Assembly (NCBI GenBank): GCA_963715675.1
Contig: OY970265.1
Coordinates: forward strand, 2,170,001-2,234,000
DNA from: DASVWZ01 sp963715675
Lineage (GTDB): Bacteria > Acidobacteriota > Terriglobia > Terriglobales > Acidobacteriaceae
DNA length: 64,000 nucleotides
Direction: 5' to 3'
Shown: in pieces, positions 34,544 to 43,640 of the stretch
Numbering within the stretch: position 1 is the stretch's first letter
Layout of the letters: each line of letters starts with the position of its first letter
Notes under the pieces: model-generated
Seen by the model: only the letters and a program-made list of their open reading frames with translations
What the model was told of the DNA's origin: nothing
Databases searched by the model: none
Program-made: the position numbers and the translations under genes

Positions 34544-36598
34544 GTGCAACCGTCTAACAACAAGTCGCCGTCGCTATGGCAAACGCTCTTCGGCGATCCC
34601 GTCCGCGCTTTCGGCGTGGTCAGCGTACTTTTGCTGATCTCGCTGGCGATTGCGCCCGCCAAGAACTATTTCAGCGAATGGCGTCACTATCAGAACCAGT
34701 ACCTGAAGCTGATCCGCACCCGCGGCGAAGCGGTCACTCTGCAGAGGCACTTTGAGGGCGGAATCCATCAGATCTGGCTGCCCGAGATGGGCGTGGTCGA
34801 TCGCTGCACAACTTGCCATATCGGGATGAAGGAAGCCAGCCTGATTGACGTGAGTCTTCAGCCGTTTCGCCGCCACCCGGTAATTCCTCATCCCGTGGAT
34901 CAGTTCGGCTGCACCGTTTGCCATCGCGGCCAGGGGCCTGCCACCACCGATTTGGAAGCGCATCGCAGCACGCTGGCCTGGGAGCAGCCCATTTTGCCGG
35001 CCCGCTACATCGAGAGTTCCTGCGGGCAATGCCACCGTGAAGCGCTGACCGGAACCCCGCAGCTCAATTTGGGACGCACTTTGCTCACCCGTTACGGATG
35101 CGTGCATTGCCACACCATCAAACTGCCCGAAGGCGGCACCATCAAGCCCACCGACGACCCGCCTTCACTGGAGCACATTGCCGACAAAACAACCCGCGAG
35201 TGGATTTATGCGTGGTTGAAAGATCCGCAAGCGTATGCGGTTTCCGCCACCATGCCGAACTTCAAATTCAGCGATCCCGATGCCCGCGATGTGTCGGCGT
35301 TCTTGATCGCGAACAGCACGCCCATGCCGGGAGACACCGCGCCGGTATCGGCTTCGCCAAAGCCGCCAGATCCAGCGGCGGGAGCGAGCTTGTACGGAGA
35401 GTCTTACTGTGCCTCCTGCCATGCGGTGCAAAATGCCGCCGGCAATGTGGTGGGCGGAGATGTCGGCCCCGAACTGACCCGCGTGGGCAGCAAAGTGAGA
35501 CCGGAATGGCTGCAGGTCTGGGTACATAATCCTCGCATCTATGATGCCGGCACTGCCATGCCGCACTACCGCTTCAACGATCAGCAGATCTCGATTGTCA
35601 GCGCGTTTTTGCTGAGCAAAACTGACAGTGATCTGCTGGCCAACGTTCATCTCGATCCGGCCACGCCCGAGCAGATCGCTCACGGGAAGCGCCTGACCAC
35701 TGAATCTGGCTGCGCTGCATGCCACGAGATCAACGGAATCAGGAAACCGGAGAACTTTGCCCCTGAATTGACTCGCATTGGGTCGAAACCGGTCACCCAG
35801 CTTGTGTTCCTGCCGGGAATGCAACACACTCTGCCGGACTACATTGAGGCCAAGATCAGGCAGCCGCGGGCCTTCGGATCAGCATTGAAGATGCCGCAGT
35901 TCACCTTCACACCTTCGCAGATCGACGCCCTTGCCACCGCATTGCTTTCTCTATCGGACCGTTCTCAGACGTTGCCGCCTAGTCTGACCGTTGCCGGCCG
36001 GGCGGAATCGACATACCAGCCCGCCGGCAAAGCAGGGCAGCTTATCAACGATCTGGCTTGCTTCAGTTGTCATCGCATCAACGGTCGTGGCGGAGACATG
36101 GCACCTGACCTGACGTGGGAAGGCAGTGCGGTGCAGCGGCCATGGCTCGAAGAATTCCTGAAGCGTCCCAACACGCTGCGTCCGGCGCTGATTCGCCGCA
36201 TGCCCAAGTTCAATCTTTCCGATGACGACGCGAAAGAATTGGCCGACTACATCATGACGGTTTACCAGACCCCGGCGTTCGAACGGGATTCGATGCCGCT
36301 GAGCGGATATCCGTCCGCCCAGGTCGAACAGGGTAAGCAGTTGTTCTACTCCAAGTATGCTTGCCAGGGTTGCCACATCGTCGACACCAAAGCAGACAAG
36401 GGTTACATCGGACCCACTCTTACGCACGTTGGCTCACGGCTGAACGCAGCCTGGATCTACAACTGGCTCAAGAATCCACAAGCGCTGCGGCTGGGCACGC
36501 CCGAACCCAACCGCAACATGAGCGACGAGGATGCCCGCGCGCTGACCGCATTCCTGATGACCCAGAAGGGCTCCAGCCAAACGGAGGCAAAGAAATGA
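34544..36598 (+). CDS. Membrane-anchored octaheme cytochrome c of the bc complex
   Basis: A 684-residue protein with one N-terminal membrane helix (about 21-40) and eight CxxCH heme motifs at residues 88, 123, 160, 186, 289, 390, 506 and 607. The first three are in a compact N-terminal segment. The other five look like tandem monoheme cytochrome c domains, four of them ending in an axial-methionine phrase of the type MPNF, MPHY, MPQF or MPKF. The GTG start immediately follows the cytochrome b stop. It is the probable electron acceptor of the Rieske protein, storing or relaying several electrons toward the cell surface. I know no standard name for this architecture. Confidence 0.92.
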   Translation: MQPSNNKSPSLWQTLFGDPVRAFGVVSVLLLISLAIAPAKNYFSEWRHYQNQYLKLIRTRGEAVTLQRHFEGGIHQIWLPEMGVVDRCTTCHIGMKEASLIDVSLQPFRRHPVIPHPVDQFGCTVCHRGQGPATTDLEAHRSTLAWEQPILPARYIESSCGQCHREALTGTPQLNLGRTLLTRYGCVHCHTIKLPEGGTIKPTDDPPSLEHIADKTTREWIYAWLKDPQAYAVSATMPNFKFSDPDARDVSAFLIANSTPMPGDTAPVSASPKPPDPAAGASLYGESYCASCHAVQNAAGNVVGGDVGPELTRVGSKVRPEWLQVWVHNPRIYDAGTAMPHYRFNDQQISIVSAFLLSKTDSDLLANVHLDPATPEQIAHGKRLTTESGCAACHEINGIRKPENFAPELTRIGSKPVTQLVFLPGMQHTLPDYIEAKIRQPRAFGSALKMPQFTFTPSQIDALATALLSLSDRSQTLPPSLTVAGRAESTYQPAGKAGQLINDLACFSCHRINGRGGDMAPDLTWEGSAVQRPWLEEFLKRPNTLRPALIRRMPKFNLSDDDAKELADYIMTVYQTPAFERDSMPLSGYPSAQVEQGKQLFYSKYACQGCHIVDTKADKGYIGPTLTHVGSRLNAAWIYNWLKNPQALRLGTPEPNRNMSDEDARALTAFLMTQKGSSQTEAKK

Positions 36599-37329
36599 AA
36601 TGTTCTCTGCTGACATTCGGGATCACGGTGGTGGCGATGGCCCTGAGTGGCTGCGCCCGCAAGAGTTCCTCGGCCTCAAATGCCGGTCCGACTGCCTTTG
36701 GCGCGGCCATCGTTGAATCCAGCGGCGGCAAGCAACTCGGCGCAACCGGCACGGCACTTGCCCAGCCGGTGGTAGTACAGGTGAACGACGACCAAGGCAA
36801 CGCCATCCCCGGAGCTTTGGTTCAAATGAGCGGGCCTGCGGAAGTCGGCTTCACCCCTGTCACAGGGCTGACTGACTCCAGCGGTCAATTCACTACCAAC
36901 GTCACTCTCGGCAGCATGGCCGGACGTTATCAGATCATCGCCAGCACCTTCACCAAGGCACAGAAAAAAGTCGACCTTAAGCTCGATGAAATTGCGCTTG
37001 GCTACCAGCAGCAAGTGGGATATCAACTCGACCAGACGTACTGCTCCCGCTGTCATGATCCCGAATCAACTCCGGAGCGGGTCTCCAACTACGACAATCT
37101 GGAAGTCAAGCCGCATCCCTTCACCGAGGGCGATACGCTGAACAAGATCAGCGACCTCGATCTCACCGCCATCATCAGCCATGGCGGCGCCGCGCTGAAC
37201 AAGTCCCCGATCATGCCTCCTTACGGATATACTTTGAGCAAGCAAGAGATTCAGGCGCTGATTGCGTATATTCGCCTGGTCTCTGATCCGCCGTATCAAG
37301 CGTCCGGAATGGTCTATGCTCAAAGGTAG
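36595..37329 (+). CDS. Lipoprotein with an Ig-like domain and a C-terminal monoheme cytochrome c domain
   Basis: A 244-residue protein. The lipoprotein signal ends ALSGC20. Residues about 50-130 form an invasin/Ig-like beta domain (VVVQVNDDQGNAIPGALVQM, then LTDSSGQFTTNVTLGS). The C-terminal part is a class I cytochrome c domain with C150-S-R-C153-H154 and a likely axial methionine M207 in SPIMPPYGYTLS. The start overlaps the octaheme stop (ATGA) and its end overlaps the next gene. It is probably the next electron carrier after the octaheme protein, tethered by lipid to a membrane. Confidence 0.88.
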   Translation: MKCSLLTFGITVVAMALSGCARKSSSASNAGPTAFGAAIVESSGGKQLGATGTALAQPVVVQVNDDQGNAIPGALVQMSGPAEVGFTPVTGLTDSSGQFTTNVTLGSMAGRYQIIASTFTKAQKKVDLKLDEIALGYQQQVGYQLDQTYCSRCHDPESTPERVSNYDNLEVKPHPFTEGDTLNKISDLDLTAIISHGGAALNKSPIMPPYGYTLSKQEIQALIAYIRLVSDPPYQASGMVYAQR

Positions 37330-38590
37330 TGTCGTCTGCTGTGCTCTGGTTCTGCTGAGCGCCGCTTTTTCCTGTGCGCAAGTCGTGTTTCCAAACGAAA
37401 TCAAGGACCCTGACTTACGCGCGCTGCAGGTACAGTACAACTACGATTTGACCGAGGTGGGAAAAGAAATTCTCGGGCTCAAATTTGATTACCCTTTTTA
37501 TCTCAGCCGCAAGCTTGATCTCGACCAGGCCCAGCAGGAGCGCGCCGACCAGCGATCGATTCGTTTTGACCGTTACGGCGGCCAGGTCGTGGTGGCCATC
37601 ACCGGCAACTACTACGCCGCCTACTCGGGCGAAAAGGTAACCAGCGACCAGCGGGCACACACTTCGTTCCTGAAAGTGGTCGTGCCGCTTCTGCAGGCGG
37701 CCGTTCCCCGGTTCCAGGGCAATCACGATGTCGAAGGATATGCGGTGGAGATTTCTCATCACGTGATTGGCCGGGCCATGGGAGTCACCATGGAACAGCC
37801 GGAAAACCTCATGGTTTTTCTGCCGCAGAAAGCCGCCGTGAAGTTGGTCGGCTCCAAAGACGAAACCGTGCAGCAAACGGCGCTGCTGGCGGGACAGGCT
37901 TTTATCAACGGTCAGCCCGTCACGCTGTGGATGAGCGGAGACGGTCCGCAGCTTGGATTGATTCCCCCAACCGCCGATTCAAAAGCGCGGTCTCCCGTGG
38001 ACCAGACTGCTTCTGGCCAGGCGCAGACGCCTGCCGCCGCAACCCCCGCTCCTGCTCCGAAGCCGGTCGAGCCGCCTGCGCCACCACCACGAGACACTTC
38101 GCCAGAGGCATTGTCGGCGCTTGGGGCATCGAAGCAGGAAGTCATTGCCAAACTGGTGAAGGAACTCGATCCGCAGGCTCATTTCGTCAGTTATGCGGCT
38201 CCGAGTTTCGTCGCCTTTCGCCAGGGAATCTATCTTGAGCTGTCGCTGAACACGAATCTGCCAGAGTCGGCGGCGGGATCACGCTACAAAATCGCGGCCA
38301 CCGCCTTTGATGACCACATTGCCCACCTGGTCCGTCCGGCCACGGCCTACTTCAAGGACGAATCTGCGTTCGACGGCATCAGCTTCAGCACCACCGTGAA
38401 AGTCGCAAGCAAAGCCAAGGCCAGCAGCACCTCCGAAGCGGTGGAATTCTTCTTCCTCTTCTCCGCTCTTCGCTGCTACGAGAAGTACGATTGCACCGGC
38501 CAGCAGTTAATCGACGGCGGGACTGTGCTGATTAACGGCGAGCGTGTCGCGTTGGATCTGCAAACGGCAGAGGCTGCCGCGGGACGTTAG
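37316..38590 (+). CDS. Secreted protein of unknown function closing the electron-transfer operon
   Basis: A 424-residue protein with signal peptide (ALVLLSAAFSCAQ), an N-terminal domain of about 200 residues, a proline/alanine-rich linker (about 225-265, APAPKPVEPPAPPP) and a C-terminal domain of about 150 residues. No heme motif or known enzymatic motif was seen. The start at 37316 lies inside the preceding gene (14-base overlap), which strongly suggests coupled translation and a shared function. The stop is 5 bp from the stop of the converging FG-GAP gene. Confidence 0.75.
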   Translation: MLKGSVVCCALVLLSAAFSCAQVVFPNEIKDPDLRALQVQYNYDLTEVGKEILGLKFDYPFYLSRKLDLDQAQQERADQRSIRFDRYGGQVVVAITGNYYAAYSGEKVTSDQRAHTSFLKVVVPLLQAAVPRFQGNHDVEGYAVEISHHVIGRAMGVTMEQPENLMVFLPQKAAVKLVGSKDETVQQTALLAGQAFINGQPVTLWMSGDGPQLGLIPPTADSKARSPVDQTASGQAQTPAAATPAPAPKPVEPPAPPPRDTSPEALSALGASKQEVIAKLVKELDPQAHFVSYAAPSFVAFRQGIYLELSLNTNLPESAAGSRYKIAATAFDDHIAHLVRPATAYFKDESAFDGISFSTTVKVASKAKASSTSEAVEFFFLFSALRCYEKYDCTGQQLIDGGTVLINGERVALDLQTAEAAAGR

Positions 38591-38595
38591 TGAAC

Positions 38596-39867
38596 CTATC
38601 GGCTTCCGAAAACGTAGGCTGCACCTGATTTAGTGGCGGCGGGAGCCCCGGCCACGACCGTACCACTGTTCGCGCCAACGGACAAGCCTAACTGCTGGCC
38701 CGGTTTCCCATGCGTAGCAGTCAGCTCGGCAGTCTGGGTCATGTTTTTCCAGCCGCTCGCGGGTTTAACGAACACGTAGGCTGCACCCTGCTGGTCATTC
38801 TTGTAGACCGCACCGGCGACCACGGTGTTACCGCGGATCGAGACGGAGTACCCCAGCCCGTCGTTGGGCTTCCCGTCCGAGGCGGTAAGTTCGGCCGTGT
38901 AATCCATGTTTGTCCATCCCCCCTGCGGCTCGACGTACACATAGGCCGCGCCCTGGTTCTGATTGGCACCAAGACCCCCGGTGACGATGGTCTTGCCGTC
39001 GATTGCCACGGGCCAGACTAGCGCATCCGAGTCCAGCGTAGCTGTAGGGCTTGTCGTGTTCATCCAACCGCTCGCTGGCTCGACGAAGACGTACGCGCGA
39101 GAGGCATCCGAGGCCACTACCGTGGCGGCGCTGATCGACACCGATGCGCCGAAGTCGGACCCGCCCGAAAGACTCAGCTTGGCCGTCTCGGTCATGTCTC
39201 TCCAGCCATTCGCTGGCCTAGCGAAGACGAACACGGCGCCCGCGTGAAGGTAACGTCCAACCTTTGCCCGAGGGGCTCCGACCGCAACGGTGCCGCCGCT
39301 AACCGAGATTGACGTTCCCAGCCGGATGCGGCTCACCCCGCCCGTTACGGTCAGCTTGGCGGTCTGGGTCATGTTCCTCCACCCGCCGCCCTTCGGCTTG
39401 ACCCACACGTACGCCTCGCCCTGATATGGGAAGCCGGGGCTGGCATTCGGCGCACCCGCAACCACGGTGTCGCCATCGATTGAGACTGAGTAGCCCAGCC
39501 AATCGCTAGCTCCGGAGTCCGAGGCGGTCAACTCCGCCACTTGCTTCATGTTTCTCCAGCCGCTTTTCGGCTTAACGAATACGTACACAGCCCCGACGTT
39601 ACTGGAGTACCTCTTGGGTGCCCCTACCACTACTGTATCGCCGCTAATCGCAACAGAAACGCCGAACTGGTCACTCTGCTGCCCATCCGACTCGGTCAAT
39701 TCGGCCAACTGCTTCCACGAATCATGCCCCATGGCCGACAGGATGGTGGCCCGCGCCTCGGCGGGCAGACTCGATAGGCCATTGGCAGCGTGTCGCTCCG
39801 ATGCCCCGGCCCACAACGACACGGCCAGGCAAGACGCAAGAACGAAACTCACGCACATGGTTTTCAC
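38596..39867 (-). CDS. Secreted FG-GAP repeat protein (integrin-alpha-like propeller)
   Basis: A 423-residue protein. The GTG start at 39867 is chosen because AGGAGG lies seven bases upstream; the site is part of the palindrome GGAGGTCCTCC. Signal peptide ends LWAGAS. The mature part has about seven FG-GAP-type repeats with the pattern G-x-SVSI-x-G-x-TVVAGAP and AAYVFVKP-x-SGWKNM. Such propellers occur in surface and adhesion proteins. It converges with the electron-transfer operon, the two stops being 5 bp apart. Confidence 0.88.
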   Translation of the reverse strand: MKTMCVSFVLASCLAVSLWAGASERHAANGLSSLPAEARATILSAMGHDSWKQLAELTESDGQQSDQFGVSVAISGDTVVVGAPKRYSSNVGAVYVFVKPKSGWRNMKQVAELTASDSGASDWLGYSVSIDGDTVVAGAPNASPGFPYQGEAYVWVKPKGGGWRNMTQTAKLTVTGGVSRIRLGTSISVSGGTVAVGAPRAKVGRYLHAGAVFVFARPANGWRDMTETAKLSLSGGSDFGASVSISAATVVASDASRAYVFVEPASGWMNTTSPTATLDSDALVWPVAIDGKTIVTGGLGANQNQGAAYVYVEPQGGWTNMDYTAELTASDGKPNDGLGYSVSIRGNTVVAGAVYKNDQQGAAYVFVKPASGWKNMTQTAELTATHGKPGQQLGLSVGANSGTVVAGAPAATKSGAAYVFGSR

Positions 39868-40043
39868 GGGAGGACCTCCTAGAAAAAATACGGGCGACTC
39901 TGCGCCAGCCGCGTCCAGGGGGAGAACGGCGCAAAACTAAAGCTCTGCTAGTGTCCTCCGGTCCAGCGGCATGTGTCAAGCTCAAACGCTTGGTTTTCGC
40001 GGGGACTCTCCTCGGTGGGCCGTCGAGCGAACCAGCGAGGACC

Positions 40044-41780
40044 TCAGGTCTGCGGCACAACCGCCGCCGGAGATGCCTCCACACTGCGTTGGGCATACGC
40101 GTTTGCCAGGTACTGCTGCAACATGCGCTGGGTATTGAAAAACGCGCCGTTGAAGGCGATGGCCGACCGCATCACTTCACTGTAGCGCGCGGGCCGGCCG
40201 TAGTACATCGGCAAGATCTCGCGTTCCAGCTTGTCGTAGAGAGTCGCGGCGTCTTCTTCAGGATTTTCCGTGACCTCATCGCTGCCGATCGACCAGCCGG
40301 TAACGCCTTCAATGTGCCCTTCCGCCCACCAGCCATCCAAAACGCTGAAGCTGGGAACCCCATTCAGCGCCGCCTTCATCCCGCTGGTTCCAGAAGCTTC
40401 CTGCGGACGCAGCGGCGTGTTGAGCCACACGTCGACGCCGCTGGTGATCAAGCCGCCGCAATGCATATCGTAGTTTTCGATGTAGACCGAGCGGATCACG
40501 TCCGCCACCGCCGCTTCTCCCTCGAAAACGCTGCGGATGACGTCCTTTCCGCCGCCATCCCGAGGATGGGCTTTGCCGGCATACACCAACTGCAGCGGGC
40601 CAACCTCGCGGGCAATGCGCTTCAATCGTTCGCGATCGCTGAACAAAAGACCGGCGCGCTTGTAAGTGCTGGCGCGGCGGGCAAATCCGATGGTGAAAAC
40701 CTCCGGGTCAAGCTTGATACCGTTGCGCTCCTGAATCAGGGTGAAAAGGTTCTGCCGGGCCAGCGCGTGGGCCTGCCGGATTTCCTCCAGCGGGATGCTA
40801 ATTGCGTAGCGCAGGTAATTGTTGTCGGTGCGCCACCCCGGAATGTAGCGGTCAAACAACTCCCGGAACGGCTGCGAAGTCCAGGTAAGGGCATGGACGC
40901 CATTGGTAATGGCGCTGATGGAGTAGTTGGGGAACATGCCGCGCGAAACTTCGCCGTGTCGCATGGCCACCCCATTCACATATCCGGAGAAGCGCAGCGC
41001 CAGGTAAGTCATGTTCAGAAAATCGCCATGCCAGGCTTCGGCTTCATCCAGGCAAGTGACATGCTCCGGGGCCAAGACCTGCTCGGCCAACTTGCGGGGA
41101 AATTGATCGTGCCCTGCCGGAACCGGCGTGTGGGTGGTGAAGATGCACATCTTGCGGATGCCGTCGATGTCCAGCTTCTTGACCCGGCCCGCGAAGCTCT
41201 GATCGAGTCGTTTCTCCAGAAGCCGGAGGGCCAGCAACGCCGAATGGCCCTCATTCATGTGATACGACTGAATGCTGTTGTGCCCGAGCTTCTGCAACAG
41301 CTTGAACCCGCCGAATCCGAGTACGACCTCCTGGCAGAACCGGTAATGTTCATCTCCGCCATACAGCGAGTCGGTAATGGTGCGATCCCACTCGGAATTT
41401 TCCGGGAGATCGGTGTCGAGCAGGTACACTGGGATGGTGGCGCCGGTCACGCCGTGGATGGTGTATTGCCAGCCCCGGATCCACACCTCGCGCTGCTCTA
41501 CCCGCACGGAAACTCTCTCCTTTAGCTCTTTCAGCGTGTCCTGGGGCTGCCAGGGCTGCGGATGTTCCGACTGATTCCCTGTTTTATCCAGCGTCTGGCG
41601 AAAATATCCTTTGCGATAGACCAGCGTTACGGCCACTAGAGGGGCGGCCAAGTCAGCCGCGGAACGAAGCGTGTCGCCGGCGAGAATTCCCAGACCACCG
41701 CTATAGGTGGGCAGACTGGGATCTAAAGCAATCTCCATGGAAAAGTAGGCAACGGTAGGAGGACCAGATTTTAACTTCAT
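40044..41780 (-). CDS. glgP: Alpha-glucan (glycogen/maltodextrin) phosphorylase, short form
   Basis: A 578-residue pyridoxal-phosphate enzyme that releases glucose-1-phosphate from alpha-1,4-glucans. It is the short prokaryotic type, well below the 800 or so residues of E. coli GlgP. Key regions are the N-terminal VAYFSMEIALDPSLPTYSGG, the HMNEGHSALL substrate segment, and EASGTSGMKAALNGVPS with the cofactor lysine K469. It probably works against the glycogen made by the glgA product at 58317-59786. Two more minus-strand genes precede it. Confidence 0.93.
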   Translation of the reverse strand: MKLKSGPPTVAYFSMEIALDPSLPTYSGGLGILAGDTLRSAADLAAPLVAVTLVYRKGYFRQTLDKTGNQSEHPQPWQPQDTLKELKERVSVRVEQREVWIRGWQYTIHGVTGATIPVYLLDTDLPENSEWDRTITDSLYGGDEHYRFCQEVVLGFGGFKLLQKLGHNSIQSYHMNEGHSALLALRLLEKRLDQSFAGRVKKLDIDGIRKMCIFTTHTPVPAGHDQFPRKLAEQVLAPEHVTCLDEAEAWHGDFLNMTYLALRFSGYVNGVAMRHGEVSRGMFPNYSISAITNGVHALTWTSQPFRELFDRYIPGWRTDNNYLRYAISIPLEEIRQAHALARQNLFTLIQERNGIKLDPEVFTIGFARRASTYKRAGLLFSDRERLKRIAREVGPLQLVYAGKAHPRDGGGKDVIRSVFEGEAAVADVIRSVYIENYDMHCGGLITSGVDVWLNTPLRPQEASGTSGMKAALNGVPSFSVLDGWWAEGHIEGVTGWSIGSDEVTENPEEDAATLYDKLEREILPMYYGRPARYSEVMRSAIAFNGAFFNTQRMLQQYLANAYAQRSVEASPAAVVPQT

Positions 41781-41823
41781 CCCTTTGATTTTATTATGAA
41801 ATCCGGCAGGATACTCAGGTGAA

Positions 41824-42588
41824 TTAATCTCGGCGACGTTCCGTTACCTCTTTCAGCACTCGCGCCTTCACCGCTTCCCGCAACCGCGAGCTGGACAAAA
41901 TCTCCCGAAGAAGGTTCAGAGAAAAACCCTGAGCGTATTCCAGCATCCGTAAAAGCGAGGTGTTTCCATTCCTCAGCAGCGCCACGCGGACCTCGCGGCG
42001 CAGCGACCACTTGGCATGGGCACACACGGCGTGGACAAAAGCAGTTCCGGCCGCGGGAGCCAGCAGGGCTTTGGCAACGTGGGCTTCGGTGAGTCTGGAA
42101 TTGTCGAGTGCGGCGCGGCAGACCCCGGCATCTGCATCCAGCAGCAGAGCCGCAGCTACCCTTCCCGATGCGCGCCGCGCCAGAGATAGTCTTGCGCCGC
42201 AGGGGATTGTTTCCAGCCGGTTCAACAACGCCTCTTCCGCGGCTATTTTGACGTCGGCGGGAACCACCGGAGTGAGCGCCACCTGCATCAGTTCGAAGGT
42301 AAACATGTGCCGAATTAACACAATCGAAACATAACGAGGTGTCCTGGCGTGGCTCACCAGCGCTCGTCTCACCTTGCGGCTCTTGATCACGCTCTTCTTG
42401 CTGAGCAGATCCAGAAGCTCGGCCGGGATGTCCGTTCGCTTGAGCAGCGCCAGAGCCAAATCCTCGGTGAGCGCTGGATCGGAGATCGCCGCCTTGAGTT
42501 CATCGGCCTTCGCACCGTGAATGGCCGGATCGAGAGTGGCTAAATGCTCGGAAGAAACGCCGCCCGCCGCGGAATCACGAGAAGCCAT
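41824..42588 (-). CDS. Helical-repeat protein of unknown function
   Basis: A 254-residue, alanine-, leucine- and arginine-rich protein with no signal peptide. It reads as a run of short amphipathic helices, for example PALTEDLALALLKRTDIPAE, RVAAALLLDADAGVCRAAL and EVRVALLRNGNTSLLRML, in the style of HEAT or DUF2336-like repeats. Such proteins act as scaffolds or regulators. It lies between the glucan phosphorylase (43 bp) and the sugar kinase (9 bp), and is likely cotranscribed with both. Confidence 0.8.
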   Translation of the reverse strand: MASRDSAAGGVSSEHLATLDPAIHGAKADELKAAISDPALTEDLALALLKRTDIPAELLDLLSKKSVIKSRKVRRALVSHARTPRYVSIVLIRHMFTFELMQVALTPVVPADVKIAAEEALLNRLETIPCGARLSLARRASGRVAAALLLDADAGVCRAALDNSRLTEAHVAKALLAPAAGTAFVHAVCAHAKWSLRREVRVALLRNGNTSLLRMLEYAQGFSLNLLREILSSSRLREAVKARVLKEVTERRRD

Positions 42589-42597
42589 ACCTGAAAA

Positions 42598-43524
42598 CTA
42601 TGCCCCAGTCGCCCGTCGTGTAGCGCTCCTGGCCAGATCAAGCGCACCTAGCAGCGGTTCCACGACCTTTGGGTTGAGCGCCACCTCGGGATACTCCGAA
42701 CGCAAACCATTGTAGAAAACTTGCCGTACCAGTGCGCTATTACGGAAGACACTGCCCGCCATGGCCACAGGGACGGTTTCGTCATGGGTAAAGATCCGGC
42801 GGATGACGATCTTCGCTATCCCGGACAACTCGGCTCCCGCTCGGGCCAGCACCGACCGGGCCGTCGAGTCTCCCGCCTCCGCTGCCGAGGCAACAACTGG
42901 AAACAGAGCTGCGAAATCTGGGGCCGGCGATGCATTCGCCGCCATGATGAATTTGTCGCGCGACTCCGCCGCCCAGGCTTTCATCAGGCGCTGCAGCAAG
43001 GCTGGGTTCTCTCCTTCGTCGTATGCCCGCAAGGCGTGCGAGATCGCACTGCGCCCAATCCAGTGCCCCGAGCCCTCATCGCCGATCGCATGCCCCCAGC
43101 CTCCGGCCCGCACCGTGCGCCGTCGTGAATTCCGGCCAAACGCGATCGAGCCAGTTCCCGCGATGACGATGACCCCGGCTTCGGTGCCGAAGGCGGCGTG
43201 CAGGGCAATTTCCATGTCACCAACCACTTCAATTTCTCCGGAGACAAATTCCGCGAGCATTCGCCGAACTGTCTCGGCGGTCTCCGGACGAGCCCCGCCG
43301 GAAAGGCCGACACACGTCTTCTTGATCTGGGCGGGCGTGATGTTCGCCGCAGCGCATGCCTGCTCGACCGCCTCATGCAACGCCCGCAGGGCCGCTTCCT
43401 GTCCACTGCGAACAACATTGCTGCCGCCCGCTGATCCTCTGCCCAACAGCGAAGTCTCGTCCCCGACCGCGCAGGAGGTCTTGCTGCCGCCTCCATCGAT
43501 GGCAAGAAAGTGAGCCACGAGCAA
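42598..43524 (-). CDS. BadF/BadG-family sugar kinase (N-acetylglucosamine kinase-like)
   Basis: A 308-residue ASKHA-fold kinase. The phosphate-1 loop is FLAIDGGGSKTSCAVGD, the second loop IVIAGTGSIAFGRN, followed by GGWGHAIGDEGSGHWIG. These match N-acetylglucosamine kinases of the BadF/NAGK group, which phosphorylate amino sugars with ATP. The start may be TTG at 43524 or GTG at 43518. It is divergent from a sodium:solute symporter gene 116 bp away, which could supply its substrate. Confidence 0.88.
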   Translation of the reverse strand: MLVAHFLAIDGGGSKTSCAVGDETSLLGRGSAGGSNVVRSGQEAALRALHEAVEQACAAANITPAQIKKTCVGLSGGARPETAETVRRMLAEFVSGEIEVVGDMEIALHAAFGTEAGVIVIAGTGSIAFGRNSRRRTVRAGGWGHAIGDEGSGHWIGRSAISHALRAYDEGENPALLQRLMKAWAAESRDKFIMAANASPAPDFAALFPVVASAAEAGDSTARSVLARAGAELSGIAKIVIRRIFTHDETVPVAMAGSVFRNSALVRQVFYNGLRSEYPEVALNPKVVEPLLGALDLARSATRRATGA

Positions 43525-43640
43525 GTTGTACCACAGAGCGTGAATTGCGGATCACATCTTTTCACACCCGTTGCATCGGCCCGTACACCGTCGAGACGAA
43601 ACACCCCCAGACCTGATTCTGTTATAAAGACACCATTCCC

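Noticed and set aside
38590..38596. Possible fusion or frameshift between the unknown gene and the FG-GAP gene
   Set aside because: They are on opposite strands with stops 5 bp apart; this is simple convergence.
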